The notes: generated by a model not told the origin, from the letters alone. Counted from the stretch's first letter, positions 41,471-53,779 are shown. The stretch is 64,000 nucleotides of DNA from Isoetes taiwanensis (GCA_021234155.1 JAJEKV010000020.1:19087018-19151017), one strand, 5' to 3'. Made by a program: numbers and translations.

Positions 41471-42589
41471 ATGCGATTCGTTTTCATATCCCATGGATGA
41501 GATACTATGTTGCACACATTCTTTTCAAGAGTTTCCCTTTGCTTACAATGGCATTTTTACTTGACTTGTGAGGGCCAAATTTAAAGGCGAACTCTGAGGT
41601 TAAGTCCTCTTCCAAGTTTCAAAAATGCCATTTACCTTGCATTCCTTGGGTACCTAGGCGCCCTTCCTTAAAAGTGTCATGTAAAATGGCGTAAGATAAT
41701 GTTAGAAAAGAGGAACTGGCACGTCCGGCAAGGAAAAACCCAATTCAAGCAAATAGGTAATGAGTATATTAGACAAAATAACTAAAGCATTTGAAACTAC
41801 CAACTTGTTGCAAGTGATTCCTTACCCGATGAGTTCCCACCCTTGGTCCATGTTGCGAATGCAATTTGTTTAGAATCAAAACGACCGAAGTTCGGAAGAG
41901 CATTTTGTTCTTCTTTTTTGTAGAAGCCCAGTATGGCCCCGGCTAAGGCGAAGCGTAAGGGGCAAACGGAATCCACAGAAAAGAAATGACCGTGGCAAAT
42001 GAAAGCCTGAAGTAAGGAAACAGAGTCTAGTTTAGAGCCGTATGGAAGTTTTACTGCTAGATTGCTTCTCCGCTAGGGAGATCGTACCTATTCCACCATC
42101 GGTGCTGGAAAACCCATCCTTGCCCTTGTCCTTGCCCAATGCAAAATTTCCGAAAGCAGACTCTTGTCGCTCATACACTGCTGAGAATAACGCCATCGCC
42201 CGATTCGGCATTTTGCTTTCGAGCGGATCATTCTATGTGAAAGTGTATATGGATGGATGGAGTTCCGATTAGGCCTATAACAGCTAAGACAAGCTATCTG
42301 TTGCGCTGGAAGAGATCTTCAGGCGATTTACAAGTCGTAAGCGTTTTGGAGCTACAGATTTGAACACCAGTTAACCGGTTTCGAGAGGGCCTATCTCGGA
42401 AGAGGATAAAGCAGCTATTAATAACCATTTTCTACTCCCGTTTCTGAGGAGGTAATCCTATTACGTCAAAGGCTTATGTTGTTTATTGCAGAAACACATG
42501 GGGTCCCAACTCCCTGGCTCGTTTCGAAGGTGTTCTTCTCCCCGGCCCGAATTACGCTCCAAATCCCATATTAAAAACATGGAATTTCC
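41471..42589. other. intergenic DNA, no gene seen
   Basis: AATGGCATTTTTACTTGACT near 41550 and a decayed inverted partner near 41620 (AAAAATGCCATTTACC) hint at a small inverted-repeat element. The open frame at 42042-42272 has no recognised motif. Confidence 0.35.
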
Positions 42590-42730
42590 AACAGAAATGA
42601 CCTGGCATTTACCCCCAATATTGGGTTTTTAGCAGTCATTGGCATATTCCAGGTATATATTGACATATACTTGGAAGATGCCATAAACCCACATAAACGA
42701 GGGTTTGCCCCCTTAGGGGCAACCCAAAAA
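42590..42730 (+). mobile_element. SINE-like repeat family, copy D
   Basis: From ATTCCAGGTATATATTGACA through AAACCCACATAAACGAGGG to the stem-loop TTGCCCCCTTAGGGGCAA, CCC and AAAAA. It lacks the distal part seen in copies A and C. Confidence 0.7.
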
Positions 42731-43971
42731 CTCCCATTGGCGCCAATAACCAAGAGCAACAAACCAGCCCATATGACATCGGCATGGAAGTATGACCGAA
42801 TTTGCAAGACTGACACATTGACATAACAGAATAGTGAATTTGTTCCTGCAATTCCAGCAACTCCACAACGCAGGTGGTCTACTGAGAAGAAACGTAGAGA
42901 AGAATAAAGTGAAAATGACCATAAGCACCATTTGTACATTACAAAGAACACACAATAGAAGGATGCCTTCATGTTCCTCGCCCCTCCACGAAGAGGAAAC
43001 ACACTACCATCATGTCTCGCCTCCTGCAACACATTACCATCAAAGCAAAGGCCAATTGTACACCTCGAGTTCTCTTCAGCCCTCTATCAACCACGTCTCC
43101 ACCTATAATGTGGCAATTGGTGCTACTGCTCCACAGCCAATGTATTTCTCAAGCAAGCTCATTGACGCCACGAAACACTGCTGCGTCTGCACTGCCTCCA
43201 GCATAGAGAATGGGGAGTCTGGAAGAAAGTGTGCCACCATCAAGGAATCAAAAAGTGAACTTGAGGAACCTTCCAACAATCCACTTGCCACATAACTGGA
43301 ATCAAATATATACTACTGTCAATGTCCTTGCTAGCAAACATTCGGCAATCCCTTCCACAGATGGAACCGGCACTCACAAAACAGCTCTAACAGCAAGAGC
43401 ACACCAACAGCACCTAAAACCCTAGAGCCTACCTGCAGTTCTACTCCCTCGGGACATGTCGCGCCACGTCTTGCCCCCCCTCGCCGACATGGTCAGGTGC
43501 CCTCGCCGACATGGTCAGGCTGCTTTTGGCAGCCCCCTGAAGTTCAATCCTGCCTTTTTGCGACCATGCAGCGGGCAAAAATAGCAAAAATATTACTGCT
43601 TCCCCAAATAAATCCCCAACCTTTACCAAAATCTTGGCAACCCAAAAAAAAAGTCCCCCTTTTCTGCCAAACTTTGCCAAAATCCTCGCAACCAGTCAAT
43701 TTCGGCACCTAATGGTTCATAACAAATTACAGTGCGAAAAATATTTCAACAGATAATGTTGACTAGTGTTGTGAACAAGAGAAGAAACACATAAAAAACA
43801 AAAAGAAGATTTCTGTGGAAATTCAGCACCTCACATCACAAAATCAACATGCTGCAATTCGCAAATGCATATGTTGACACCATTGATCCACTGCAAAGCA
43901 AAATCTCAAAATTTTGCCATGTTACTTTTGCCACAATTTGCAAGCTTTTACAGAGCTTCCATATGTGAAAT
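42731..43971. other. intergenic DNA downstream of the glutaredoxin gene
   Basis: Open frames overlap on both strands (42834-43295) without known motifs. A tandem duplication of CCCTCGCCGACATGGTCAGG lies at 43476-43520. The stretch 43700-43971 probably includes the glutaredoxin 3' UTR. Confidence 0.4.
43476..43520. repeat. 22-bp tandem duplication
   Basis: CCCTCGCCGACATGGTCAGG occurs twice, separated by TG. Confidence 0.85.
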
Positions 43972-45726
43972 TCATTTCTTGAACAGATTCTTAAGTTCAC
44001 CGCTTTCAACCATTTCATTCAAAATATCAGCTCCTCCAATTATTTCGCCTTTCACAAAGACCTGCGGGATTGTGGGCCACTGGCTGTATGCTTTGATCGC
44101 TTCCCTTAATCCAGGATTGTGCTCTTCATCCAACACATTTACTGTCTCATAGTTTACTCCCAATTCATCCAGAATTGTCAATACCCGATGAGAAAATCCA
44201 CATTGAGGAGAGCTTCTTGATCCTTTTATAAAAACAACAACCTCATTTTCCTTCACAACCTTGTCAATCAGGTCCACAAGTGGAATAGTAAGTATTGTAT
44301 CAGACCTTGGCATTAAACGTATATCATTCTTCACACCTTTTTTTCTAATTGACCATACTGTATTTCCAGGAGAATTTCCAGGAGGAATATTGCCTGTCAA
44401 TTCAACGTGCTCCTGCACCCATTTCTGCCAAGCCTCAGTCAATTCCGCCCGGTCAGGTGCATTAACAATTGCCACCTGCAATAAAAAAAATGTCATGGAA
44501 TGCATGAAAGTTAAAAAATAAAAAATGTAAGAAACATCTGTATACTGTTTGGCGTCAATGGACAAGGATAAAAACAAAGCAGCTATGGTTCCACAATACT
44601 GCGAGAAAAAGAACAAGAAAGGGTTAATCTCATTGCGTTCATCGTATAAGATTGCTTGGAGGGGATGGCAAGGACAAGAAAAACTAGTTTTCTCTATGTA
44701 ATGAATCAGAAAGATGTTCATTGTGAACGCTGCAAAAGACAATGTGAGAGTAGGGGCATGGGATACCACTTGCAACACAAAGTTCACATTTGATTTATGA
44801 ATATCAGTGAATCCTCAGCTCCATTGCCACATTAGAAGGCACAATTCTATCGCTAATATTCAAGGTACACAAATTCTACTGCAAAATGAAGTCAAAATTG
44901 GCTGCTCTCAGTTGAAAGAATCAGCCTAGAATTGCCCTGCACGCTGGCTCCAGAGTTCTTAACTTGCCCAAATCTCTATATTTGTAAACCTTCTAGTTGG
45001 TCAAAGCAGTTGCAAATTGGAAATAAAATCACACACTAAAAGATCTCCATCAGCAACTTTTGGCATGTATAAACCTAATAAAGTTACATCTATAACATTG
45101 ATAATAAAAACAAGAAACGTAGAACATTAAGCTGATGATATCGACCATATGAAGTAATGGGAATGCGAGCCCACGAATTTGACTGTAGTATTTGCAGGGG
45201 CGATTTGACATAATTTGTGCAACAAGCAATCAGCTCGTACTCTAAACCTATCTGTAAGGATAAATTTGCACATCAAACTGAAAGGGATGCAATTTTAAGC
45301 TACTAACTGCTAGGCGATACTTAAATGGCTGGCCAACTACTTTTTCAGCATCGAAGTTACCTTAAAAGAAGAACAAAGTTGCGGTACATCTCGAAGATGG
45401 GTTTGAATACTTGATGACAGTTTTCTGGAGAGACCCACGAACTGTAATTCACCCTGCTTGTCATAGATTGCATATATGCCTGGAAGGGAGGGTAAGTCAG
45501 ACGCGCTCTCTTTGTCAAAGTGTTTTGGCTCCACATCTGAGAGTTTGGCCAACTCACAGACCGTGCAAGAGCGCGGCCTTGCTCTTCTGCTAATAATTGG
45601 AGAGTAATGCAGGCGCAGGCGCAGGCGGACTGTGGTATGAGTGGATAAGAAGCTCCTTCCTTCCGGCAAACTCCCAACATTGAGCCATCTTGCCGCCGCT
45701 AGCGCCCCTGCCCCTGTCGCTGCCAT
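43972..45726 (-). CDS. GRXS16: chloroplast monothiol glutaredoxin with GIY-YIG domain (GRXS16-like), 2 exons
   Basis: Exon 1 is 45361-45726 (122 codons, donor AAG|GTAACT) and exon 2 is 44475-43972 (acceptor TTGCAG|GTGG, ending TGA/TAA-type stop after NLFKK). They join in phase 0 into an intact 289-residue protein, close to the 293 residues of Arabidopsis GRXS16. Residues 1 to about 55 are Ala/Arg/Ser-rich, like a chloroplast transit peptide. A GIY-YIG nuclease-like fold follows (LPGIYAIYDKQGELQFVGLS, about 78-97), then a linker and the glutaredoxin domain with FIKGSRSSPQCGFSHRV (CGFS cysteine near residue 214), YSQWPTIPQVFVKGEIIGG and a final LKNLFKK. CGFS glutaredoxins bind a glutathione-ligated 2Fe-2S cluster and hand it on in the stroma. 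A cysteine in VPQLCSSFK (about residue 118) matches the one that forms a regulatory disulfide with the CGFS cysteine in Arabidopsis. Start is the first ATG of the exon. Confidence 0.95.
44476..45360 (-). other. intron of the glutaredoxin gene
   Basis: 885 bp with GT (45359-45360) and AG (44476-44477) ends and a T-rich tract before the acceptor. The apparent reading frame running on from exon 2 to 44787 is intronic. Confidence 0.9.
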
Positions 45727-45806
45727 AACATAACTGAGCCGTAAAAACTTGGGAAATTTCTAAAATTGCCCATATTTCCTAGAAATTATGAATACAAGAA
45801 ATTTAT

Positions 45807-45830
45807 CGCGGCGGCCTTGCGGCCGCCGCG
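45807..45830. promoter_or_regulatory. GC palindrome about 80 bp upstream of the glutaredoxin ATG
   Basis: CGCGGCGGCC and GGCCGCCGCG form a perfect 10-bp stem around TTGC, in AT-rich surroundings. GAAAT and ATTTC extend the symmetry imperfectly. It could be a regulatory site, the end of a small inverted-repeat element, or chance; no known plant motif is assigned. Confidence 0.4.
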
Positions 45831-47069
45831 AACATTTCTCGTCTCCAACCCGCTGCAAAAGAAGTTTTGTGCTAAGTCGAATAGATCTCAATTCTGGACG
45901 CGACGATAGAGATGTATGTTGATTGCAGTTCACGTACTGTGAGGCAAGTCAAGACATGCCTGTTCGGTCTAGAGTGCCCAACATCGAATATTCCCCATAA
46001 ACTACTGCAATCTAACGGTCTCGAAAAAATTTAGAACACGCGAAATGATAATACATTCCACAAATAATGGAATATTACAAACTGCCTATATGTAGAGATG
46101 AGACAAATAGTATGTAGATTTCAAAGTTAGTTACAGCTCATCACTTGCAAACAGTAAGGGACATGGGTTTTTGTTCAATACCTTAAATTTTAAAAGTTGA
46201 CAAATGTTCAATTGTTCGGGCATGGACTCCTCAAACAAAAACATTGTAGTTGATAAAAAACAAACCTATACATTTTTTTTGTTCTTCTCGTTTGCATTTT
46301 TCATTTTATCAATGGTCCTTGGTTCAATGTTGAGTTTTTTTGTTAAAAGAGATGTTATCATCGATTTAGGAGTTAACTAGAGGTATGGAGAAATTTGTAA
46401 GTATGGTGCTAGTTTTTGTCCACTTTTACTTTGAAACATGGTCTAAAATTTTCAAGCCAAATGCATTTAGAAGGCAAAAAATTTTGGTTGATATGGGCCT
46501 TTTTTTCCTTTTTGTTAGCTAGTTTATTCTATTCCACAAAGTCATCCCCACATTCTATTGTTACTATAAGATCTCTCCATGTTGTTAGAAACTGAAGTTG
46601 TTGCTTAAGTCTTTCGTAGTCTAGTCTAGTCTAGTTAGAGTAGTTGTTGGGGATTTCTAGTATCCAACAGTATTGTTCAAGTTTAGTTTTAGGAATTTTC
46701 GTCACGTGCTTCAAATTTTCATTTAATATATGATCCATCAGGGTTAAGCTGGATGCCACTTGAATACTTGATTGACTTCCAGCTTTTGGTTGCACGAAGA
46801 GAGGGTCAAACATCAAAGAAGATTGTGGAACATGCACATGGATGAGCATGTAAATTAATTGGTTGACTTATACAATTGTTTTAGAATCTTATGAAAAGTG
46901 TCAAGTAATAATCTAACATTCCTTGTGATGCAAACATGTGCCCTAAACATTTAACTAGCAAATGATTTAGAGACCTTGCCTCTGCAACAGTTCCGTGAAC
47001 TTAAGCAATTTGATATTCGAAAAGTAACATACAACATATCTTATACCATTTTATCAACATTCTAAATTA
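45831..47069. other. AT-rich intergenic DNA, no gene seen
   Basis: A short TCTAG tandem repeat lies at about 46619-46637. The open frame at 46631-46849 has no recognised motif. Confidence 0.4.
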
Positions 47070-47222
47070 TCATGTTTGAATAAATGAGCCTTCTACAACT
47101 GGCAATCTACATATATCTTGATACTCTGTGCGTTCATCAGAATCTAAAGCAGATGGGTTGGCTCCATACCTTAAGAGCAGCCTGACAATCTCCTCACGGC
47201 CCCCATATGATGCTCTGTGAAG
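47070..47222 (-). pseudogene. ankyrin-repeat exon fragment
   Basis: The minus strand reads LHRASYGGREEIVRLLLRYG and ANPSALDSDERTEYQD, one ankyrin repeat and the beginning of another, ending at TGA (47070-47072). A T-rich tract and CACAG at 47215-47219 would serve as an acceptor, giving an exon that starts with the alanine codon at 47214; alternatively LHR is coding. No other exon of the gene was found between here and 49.3 kb, so this is probably a broken last exon. Confidence 0.65.
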
Positions 47223-49326
47223 ATTAAAAAAAAAAGTTCACAAGCTCTTAGACTGAAATACCTCAGACTTTGCCGCCTTGCTCACTGCATATTGCAAAAC
47301 CTTTTATCTTGTTCTCATTCTGCTCTATCGATGGCTATCCACAGCAGAGATAGTTGCACTATTATATTAAAAGTCCTTTGTAAGTCCGGCATCTCCATCT
47401 TTCTTTGCAATGGTACCACGACCACCTCATAATGGAGCCTCATAATTTGTACTGTAAATAACCTTATTAGCAGAAGAATGGCTGAACATAATCTCTGTGT
47501 TAACATTTTTCTCAGCATTTCTGTCAGATGCTTACCTCAATTCTCAAAATCCTTCATTCAACTAGACTGTGCACTATCCCATCCTGCCACCATATCCATC
47601 GATTTCCAAAGGCATGCTTTAATTCTCAGATCTGCCTATATGCCCTGTTTGTGAAACCAAACAGTTGTTCTTCCTTTGGCTTTTTCCTTTTTTGTGTTCG
47701 GATTTAAGAACTCAACCCAACAATCGATGAGTTTATACACAAATTTGGGTCTATAAACCACAGAATTGCAGAGGTCAATCTCGATCTCTGAGGTCCAAAT
47801 TTTGCACAATCTGCTTTCAATCTAAGTAATAGACCTGTCTGATTAGCCTCCGGCAAAGGAGTTCGTGTGTCAGGTTCTAAAGGCACTAACAACAGATCTA
47901 TTTTTTACTCCAAGTTTAAACCAGGATTCCCTGCAATTTGAGCTCTGCTTCGGCTTTGCAGCCCAGAGGAGCTGGCATTCGTGACTTCTGGCAGAAATCA
48001 AGAGGTAAGAGGTTCACCTGAATGCCTAAGAATTTTAATGTAGGAGCTCAATTTCTCCATAGTAAGATCTCTAACCTGTATTTTTGTGCTCGAATCAAGC
48101 TTTCGATTATGCTCCCACAGACTTTCTGCTGCCTCGTACCCAAATCGAAATACACTAGGAAACAATTAAACTTTAAATTGATGCTTGAAATCATAGCTAG
48201 CAAAAAACGCTACCTGATTCAGGCGCAGGGCTGAGCAAAAACAGGCGGATTCAAGAGCAGGGGCTTCAAACGCTAGTGTTTGCTGGAGGAGGACGGTGTA
48301 ATCACAGGAGCCCTTATCCTTAGCCGCCCACCTGATGCCATCTATAACCTATTCAACGGCAACCACCATGGTTTCCAGCGGCTCTGTTGCTTATAGTGAA
48401 AAAAACAAAACAAATTTGCCCATAATCTTGCCATAGCCATAGCTTTTCCATCCGACCACCGTTTAAGAAGATTCAGTTTGCTTGGATGTAAATGCATTCG
48501 TATGCGGCGGTAGTGGATCTGGCTTCCTTGCAGAGGAAGAAAGCTGAAGACGTTGTGGGTTGCTTGCAAAGGAAGCAATTCGCTGGATTAGAGGAACCCA
48601 TTGAACGGCAGTGGAGAATGGACGGCCCAGATCAGTGCCCTGGTGACACGAATATTCCAGGGCATCAACCAAGCAGAGTTATATATGTTTAGATACCCTT
48701 GTATTTATTTTAATTGTTAAGCCCTTATGTCACATAGAACTAAATACGAAAACAGGATTTTCACATCGTTCTTTGTCTCGGATTTGCTGAGAAAGCCAGT
48801 AAGCATCTAAACAATCAGAGAAAGTGCCAGGCTAGTTGGTTTTGCTTTTCCATATCCGAACATTTTCTTTCCCAAATCAGGTTTCCCCTGGTGACCGTTT
48901 TATGGCCAGAGACGAGTTTGAGCTTTTGGTTGATTGTGATGCAGTCATTACTTGTTTCCAGGATGCCGATTTGTTGGTTGCTGCTCGGTGTTAGGTGGAG
49001 ATGGCAGACAGGCAAAGGGCTTATTTTGCTTCGACTTAAAGCCTTGATTTTCAGAATTTTGGTTGACGACTAAAAAAGTTGATTTGAACCAAGGCATTTT
49101 CAGAATTTTGGTTGACTAGTTGATTTTACAACAGAGGATCATAGTACATGTTAATTTTTTATCATTTCAAGAAAGAGGATCAGATGTACGTGTTGTAATT
49201 TTGTTCCACAATTACATGTTCTAAACACACTGCACATGCAATTTTCCAATAATCAGCATAACAGCGATCCATGTCCTCAAATCTAAGTGCATAACAACTT
49301 AAATCTATTTCCTGCGGCATAACAAT
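47223..49326. other. intergenic DNA, no supported gene
   Basis: Open frames at 48342-48692 overlap on both strands. GACTAGTTGATTTT and TTCAGAATTTTGGTTGAC recur at about 49050-49120, a small duplication. Nothing else was assigned. Confidence 0.4.
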
Positions 49327-50998
49327 TCATAAGAGTGGAAGCAGGACTATAAATGCAATACAATTGTAAGTGTAATTGAAGCATCTCATATCAAGAAATG
49401 AATATAAATTAAAGAATGCATGCCAATCTGCAATTGCATTCCTGCAACTCTTCCGGTTATGGCGTCCATATTGCCCACACCTTGAGCATCTGCAAGGACG
49501 AATTTCTTTGAAGCGATCCTTCGTACGGATCCGTCTCTTTTTTGGACGTCTTGGCGGCTTACGTGTAGCAGGAGGTTTCAGATTTGTCTCTTCTTCCTCC
49601 AAGACATCTTCAAATGGAAATATTGCGCCTACATATGCATCACACCATGCCTTTAATGAATATCCTGGATGAGCATACTCTTGTGGTCTTCTTTTGAACC
49701 AGAGGATTGCTCCTACTGCATGAGCACAAGGAATTCCTCTATGCTGCCAAGCACAACAACTGCATGTATAATGTTAAAGATCCACAATCCGCCTATGCTC
49801 CAGTGTGATAACTTCAAATACAATGCCATTTGAAGGTAAAATTCTGTACTGCCTAGCCCGAGTAAGTGATTCTGTGATGCGCTTTTCCTCCTCAGGCACT
49901 AATGTGTAAGCTGCACTTTGCCCTGCAGATACCAATGCTCGTTCTAGCTTCATTACCTCGTTTATGAAACCTCTCCATCAATGATTGTCTAATATCCGTA
50001 AGCATGGCAATAATTGGTTTCTCCCTGGCCTCAAGCAATAAAGAATTCAAAGACTCTGATAAATTTGAAGTAAGGTGACCAAAGCGTTGTCCCTGGAAAT
50101 AAGCTGTAGCCCAGCACTCAGGTGGTGCAGTTTCTAACAACCAATCTGTTGCTACAGTATTCACTTTTCTCATATTAGCAACTTGTTCATTGTATTCAAC
50201 GATTGTGTTTGCTCGTACCGCTTCCCAAAAGCAATGCAGAAACTCAACATTATTGCATTTCTTCTTGAGGTTTGCCTCAAGATGTCTCATGCAATATGCA
50301 TTTGGGCAGCCAGGGAAAATAGCATACAAAGCCTCCTGCAAACCCTTGTCTCTGTCTGATACAAATGTAAGCCCTGCATCTACATGTAAACTACTGCATA
50401 GATGCTGTAAAAACTAAATCCAATTCTCTACATTTTCATTATCAATTATTCCAAATGCCACAGGATAAAGTCCTCCTGTGCCATCTAAACCTGTAGCACA
50501 AATCAAATGGCCAAGATATTTACCTGTTAAAAAGGTGCCATCCAATCCCAAGAAAGGCATGCAACTCATAAATCCAGTAAGACAAGCTCCAAAAGCAAAG
50601 AATGCCCTGTAAAAACGTCCTCCACTTTCTTCAATGGCAACATAACATCCTGGATTGCTCTCTAAGAGTTTCTGGCAAAATGCATGTAACTTTCTGTACC
50701 CTCTTTGATAATCTCCATCAATAATAGCCATGGCTATCTCTTTTGCATTATAAGCAACTGTATATGTGACTGTAACACCTGCTTCTCTACGAAAATCATC
50801 AATCAACTCAGCAGGTTTATAATGTGGATGCTCCCTGAATTTATCCTGATATTTCATGGCTAACCATCTTGCTGCGGCTTCCTTGTTATTCAATTGTTGA
50901 ACACCACTATATGTGTGTTCTCCTACTGCTCGAACTACACATCTTGGCCCTCCCTCCAGCAATGACGGAGCCGAATAAATGCCATTGACAATGCTCAT
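49327..50998 (-). pseudogene. MULE (MuDR-family) transposase
   Basis: The minus-strand frame 50998-50414 reads RCVVRAVGEHTYSG, AELIDDFRREAGVTVTY, then FMSCMPFLGLDGTFLTGKYL and ATGLDGTGGLYPVAFGIIDN, the first part of the MULE DDE domain. After one in-frame TAG it continues at 50341-49892 with FVSDRDKGLQEALYAIFPGC, PNAYCMRHLEANLKKKC, PPECWATAYFQGQRFGHLTS and NLSESLNSLLLEAREKPI. After a frame change come a SWIM zinc finger (YTCSCCAWQHRGIPCAHA, with a TAA just before it) and a basic tail with CRCSRCGQYGRHNRKSC (49327-49602). Only two stops and one frameshift break a nearly full-length protein. Terminal inverted repeats and a target duplication were not found, so FRS/MUSTANG-like domesticated relatives are an alternative origin. 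Confidence 0.88.
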
Positions 50999-52489
50999 CT
51001 TTGCACTTCACCCTGTATCTCAATTTATCGGATTTTATGACTATAAATTCAGTATGGGATGCAATGGCTTGTGTTCAAACTGCAGATTTAAGGTCTGACA
51101 GAGAATCAAATTGCAAATTTTTTTCTAACTGGGCCATTGGGTCCAATTTTGGCTACTGTAATCCTGTTTCTTTCAAAACCAAACATGCAAATCACTTACA
51201 GGAAAAGGTTTCCAAGCATGAAATCTTCAACGAATTCCTTCCAGATTCAGAGGGCTTCCAAGCAGAAACTCCAACGAATTCCTTCCAGATCATGTTTACC
51301 GGCTTGCTTCCAGATCCAAGGTCATGATGCTTTGCTGAAACAACAAGAAGAATCGGATTTAGAGCGGTCTGCTTCTGGCGCGAAATGCAGTAGCCGTTTG
51401 CCAAAAAAAAAGGGGTATTTTGATAATTTTTGTAAATACAGGAGTAATTTTATAATTATATTAAGATATAAGGGTAATTTTAGAATTTTCCCTTTATAAT
51501 TTGATCTAAAGGTTAAATTCATTGGAATCACGATTTGATGCACTAATACCTTTCTCTTGGCGCCAAGTCATGAAAATGGTATTGAAAAGAGGACAGGATT
51601 CCCAAGTAGTAACTGAAGTGGATTTTGGAACTGCTTTGTATTACTGGCCTCCTTCCCCAATCGTTAATAAAATGAAAATTTCAATGGATCCGCGTATAAA
51701 GAGCTGCTTGTAACTGGCAGCAAATATAATACATAGCAATACATATTATCCGGTTCTCTCATGAATATAAATTTAAATGGAAATCTTAAGCATAACCATT
51801 ATATGTTAACTACATGTGCAATTAATCAAAGCAACTATACTACATTTTCTAAAACTCCCCAGATCACAGAGAAATCTTACTTGGTTGTTGCATTGCACAT
51901 CAGACCATTTTCTGTACATGTCATTAAAGTGGTTAGTAATCTGGATGTGATATCCACCAGATCCATTGATGGCCTTAAGTATTATGTTGTGTATTTCTTG
52001 TGATGAAGCGCGCATGGTTTCATATTGCCTGGCGGAAGTTATATCATCTCTATCAGTATTACAAACATAGGTTGTTTTTGGTGTCTTGCTTTGTATTGCC
52101 TTATAATCTGTTAGCACCTCCATGGTTTATTTTGGATCTCAGCTATTGTGTAGGCTCTCATATGAGCTTAGATTGGTTCTAAGTTTTCTGAAATGGAAGT
52201 ATGTAGCCATGCATAACATGCTCTTCAAAGGTAAAACGGTGAGAGCAAGTTCGACGAAGGTTATGCCCATGCAATCTGGGAAATTATATATTGAAGAATG
52301 GATGTGTGGCTAGGCTTTTTCGAAAGCCCAGATCCTTTGGTGACTTATCTTGTACAGAAAGGCTGCACACAACCCCATTTTATTGCATTACAAGTATTTG
52401 GATGCAATGATAACATAAACTCATTTACATCTGCAGATATGTGAAGAAATCGATGGAGCTCACTGGTTTGGATGGGCAATAGTTAATGA
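50999..52489. other. intergenic DNA, no gene seen
   Basis: The AT-rich run at 51405-51500 has repeated GGGTATTTTGATAATTTT / GGGTAATTTTAGAATTTT phrases, a style common at ends of plant DNA elements, but no partner terminus was found beyond the MULE. Other open frames lack motifs. Confidence 0.35.
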
Positions 52490-52497
52490 CCTCTCTG

Positions 52498-52579
52498 GGG
52501 TAGTCTTCGTTATACAGCCTCCCCCCCCCCTGACGTGGACTAAAATTGCCACGCGGGTATAAAAAACCGACGGACGGCG
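52498..52579 (+). repeat. left terminal inverted repeat of the Merlin element
   Basis: It pairs with 53780-53855; apart from a poly-C expansion and a few changes, the two ends agree base for base. Confidence 0.92.
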
Positions 52580-52652
52580 AACAATTTTCGCGAACATTCT
52601 CTGATTTGTTGCATCCCGTTAACTTCTGTTAGTTTATTAAATGAACTAGTCG

Positions 52653-53615
52653 TTGCTAAACAGACTCGATCCGATGAAGCGCTCCCCAAAAACGCTCCCG
52701 ATCCGACACCGCTCCCCTAAACCTTCAAAAATCGAAATGGACTGCATTTCTTCAGGGTTCTTGAGGTTCTTCATCTGCTCCAGCAGTTCTTTACGATGTT
52801 TGAGGATCAGCAGCATAGAGTCAGCATTGTCAAATGGAGTTCTTGGATGTAGAACAGAGGATTTCATCAATGTCCGATCTGATTTTGAAGACCTCAAGTA
52901 ATCTTTGTTTTTGGATTTGGGTTTACTGCCATATAGAAGGGAATGTGAGAAATGCCAGAAATCCATGAAATTAAGAACAGACAATGCAGGCACTAGGGAT
53001 GGTAAGAAATGGAAATGTAAAGGAAAGAGGTGCAATTTTACCTGCAGTCTTCGTAAAGGCACTTGGTTTGCAGGCAGCCGTCTGACGTTGTCACAAATCT
53101 TGAGACTAATCTACTGTTGGTCGATCCAAATGCCTCAAGATCGTGCTAAGATTGAATGTGGAATAAAAATAGATGAAACGATGGTCAATTGGTACAATTA
53201 TTGCAGGGATATTTGTAGCATTGCAATATAGAAACAGAATGAGATCATTGGTGGCCCAGGCAAAGTGGTTGAGATTGATGAAAGCAAGTTCGGTAAAAGA
53301 AAATACAACAGAGGGAGAAGAGTAGAAGGTCAATGGGTATTCGGTGGCATAGAACGCAATTCCAATAACATGTTCATGGTTCCAGTTGCAGATCGTACAA
53401 AAAATACTCTCACAGACATTATTTTCGAATATGTGGCTCCATGAAGTATCATCTACAGTGACTGTTGGGCAGGATATGATACAGAATGGTTGTCTCAGCT
53501 TGAATATGAGCATTACACAGTTAATCATAGCCTGCATTTCAAAGATCCTGAAACAGGTGTTCACACCAACAGAATTGTCTGTGAGCTCATCAATGGGCCA
53601 GAAGAAGAAGGATAA
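52653..53615 (+). pseudogene. Merlin-type (ISXO2/IS1016-like) transposase
   Basis: One continuous plus-strand frame broken by three stops (TAA 52899, TAG 53229, TGA 53442) runs to TAA at 53613. Order of features: an N-terminal region; a zinc ribbon CEKCQKSMKL..KWKCKGKRCNFT at about 52935-53040; a helical stretch with GTWFAGSRLTLSQILRLIYC and CGIKIDETMVNWYNYCRDIC; then the DDE core with VEIDESKFGKRKYNRGRR (first Asp), QWVFGGIER, FMVPVADRTKNTL, IIYSDCWAGYD (second Asp), YTVNHSLHFKDPETGVHTNR. The third acidic residue normally follows this last motif as an IE; here the sequence reads IVCELIN, so a small indel probably destroyed it. TAG and TGA each fit one-base changes from CAG and GGA. The protein is dead but recent enough to align end to end. 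Confidence 0.9.
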
Positions 53616-53779
53616 CAATCGCTCTCTGTTTTCTTGTTCTCTCTGTTTTCTTATGCTGTAAAAATCGTTCTGATATCTTCTGCTGTAAAATCCGTTCTGG
53701 TGTAAAAATCGATCTGTTATCTGTTTCTCTGATATTGTCCGCTAAAACATTTTTGACCAAAACATTTGTCTCCCGTTAA

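Noticed and set aside
44476-44787. Extension of the glutaredoxin exon 2 reading frame to an upstream ATG
   Set aside because: The sequence is intron: an acceptor lies at 44476 and joining to exon 1 restores the conserved two-domain protein.
52646-53062. 138-residue minus-strand open frame
   Set aside because: It is antisense to the Merlin transposase, whose zinc ribbon and DDE motifs clearly define the plus strand as coding.
53106-53618. 170-residue minus-strand open frame
   Set aside because: It is also antisense to the Merlin transposase core and has no recognised domain.
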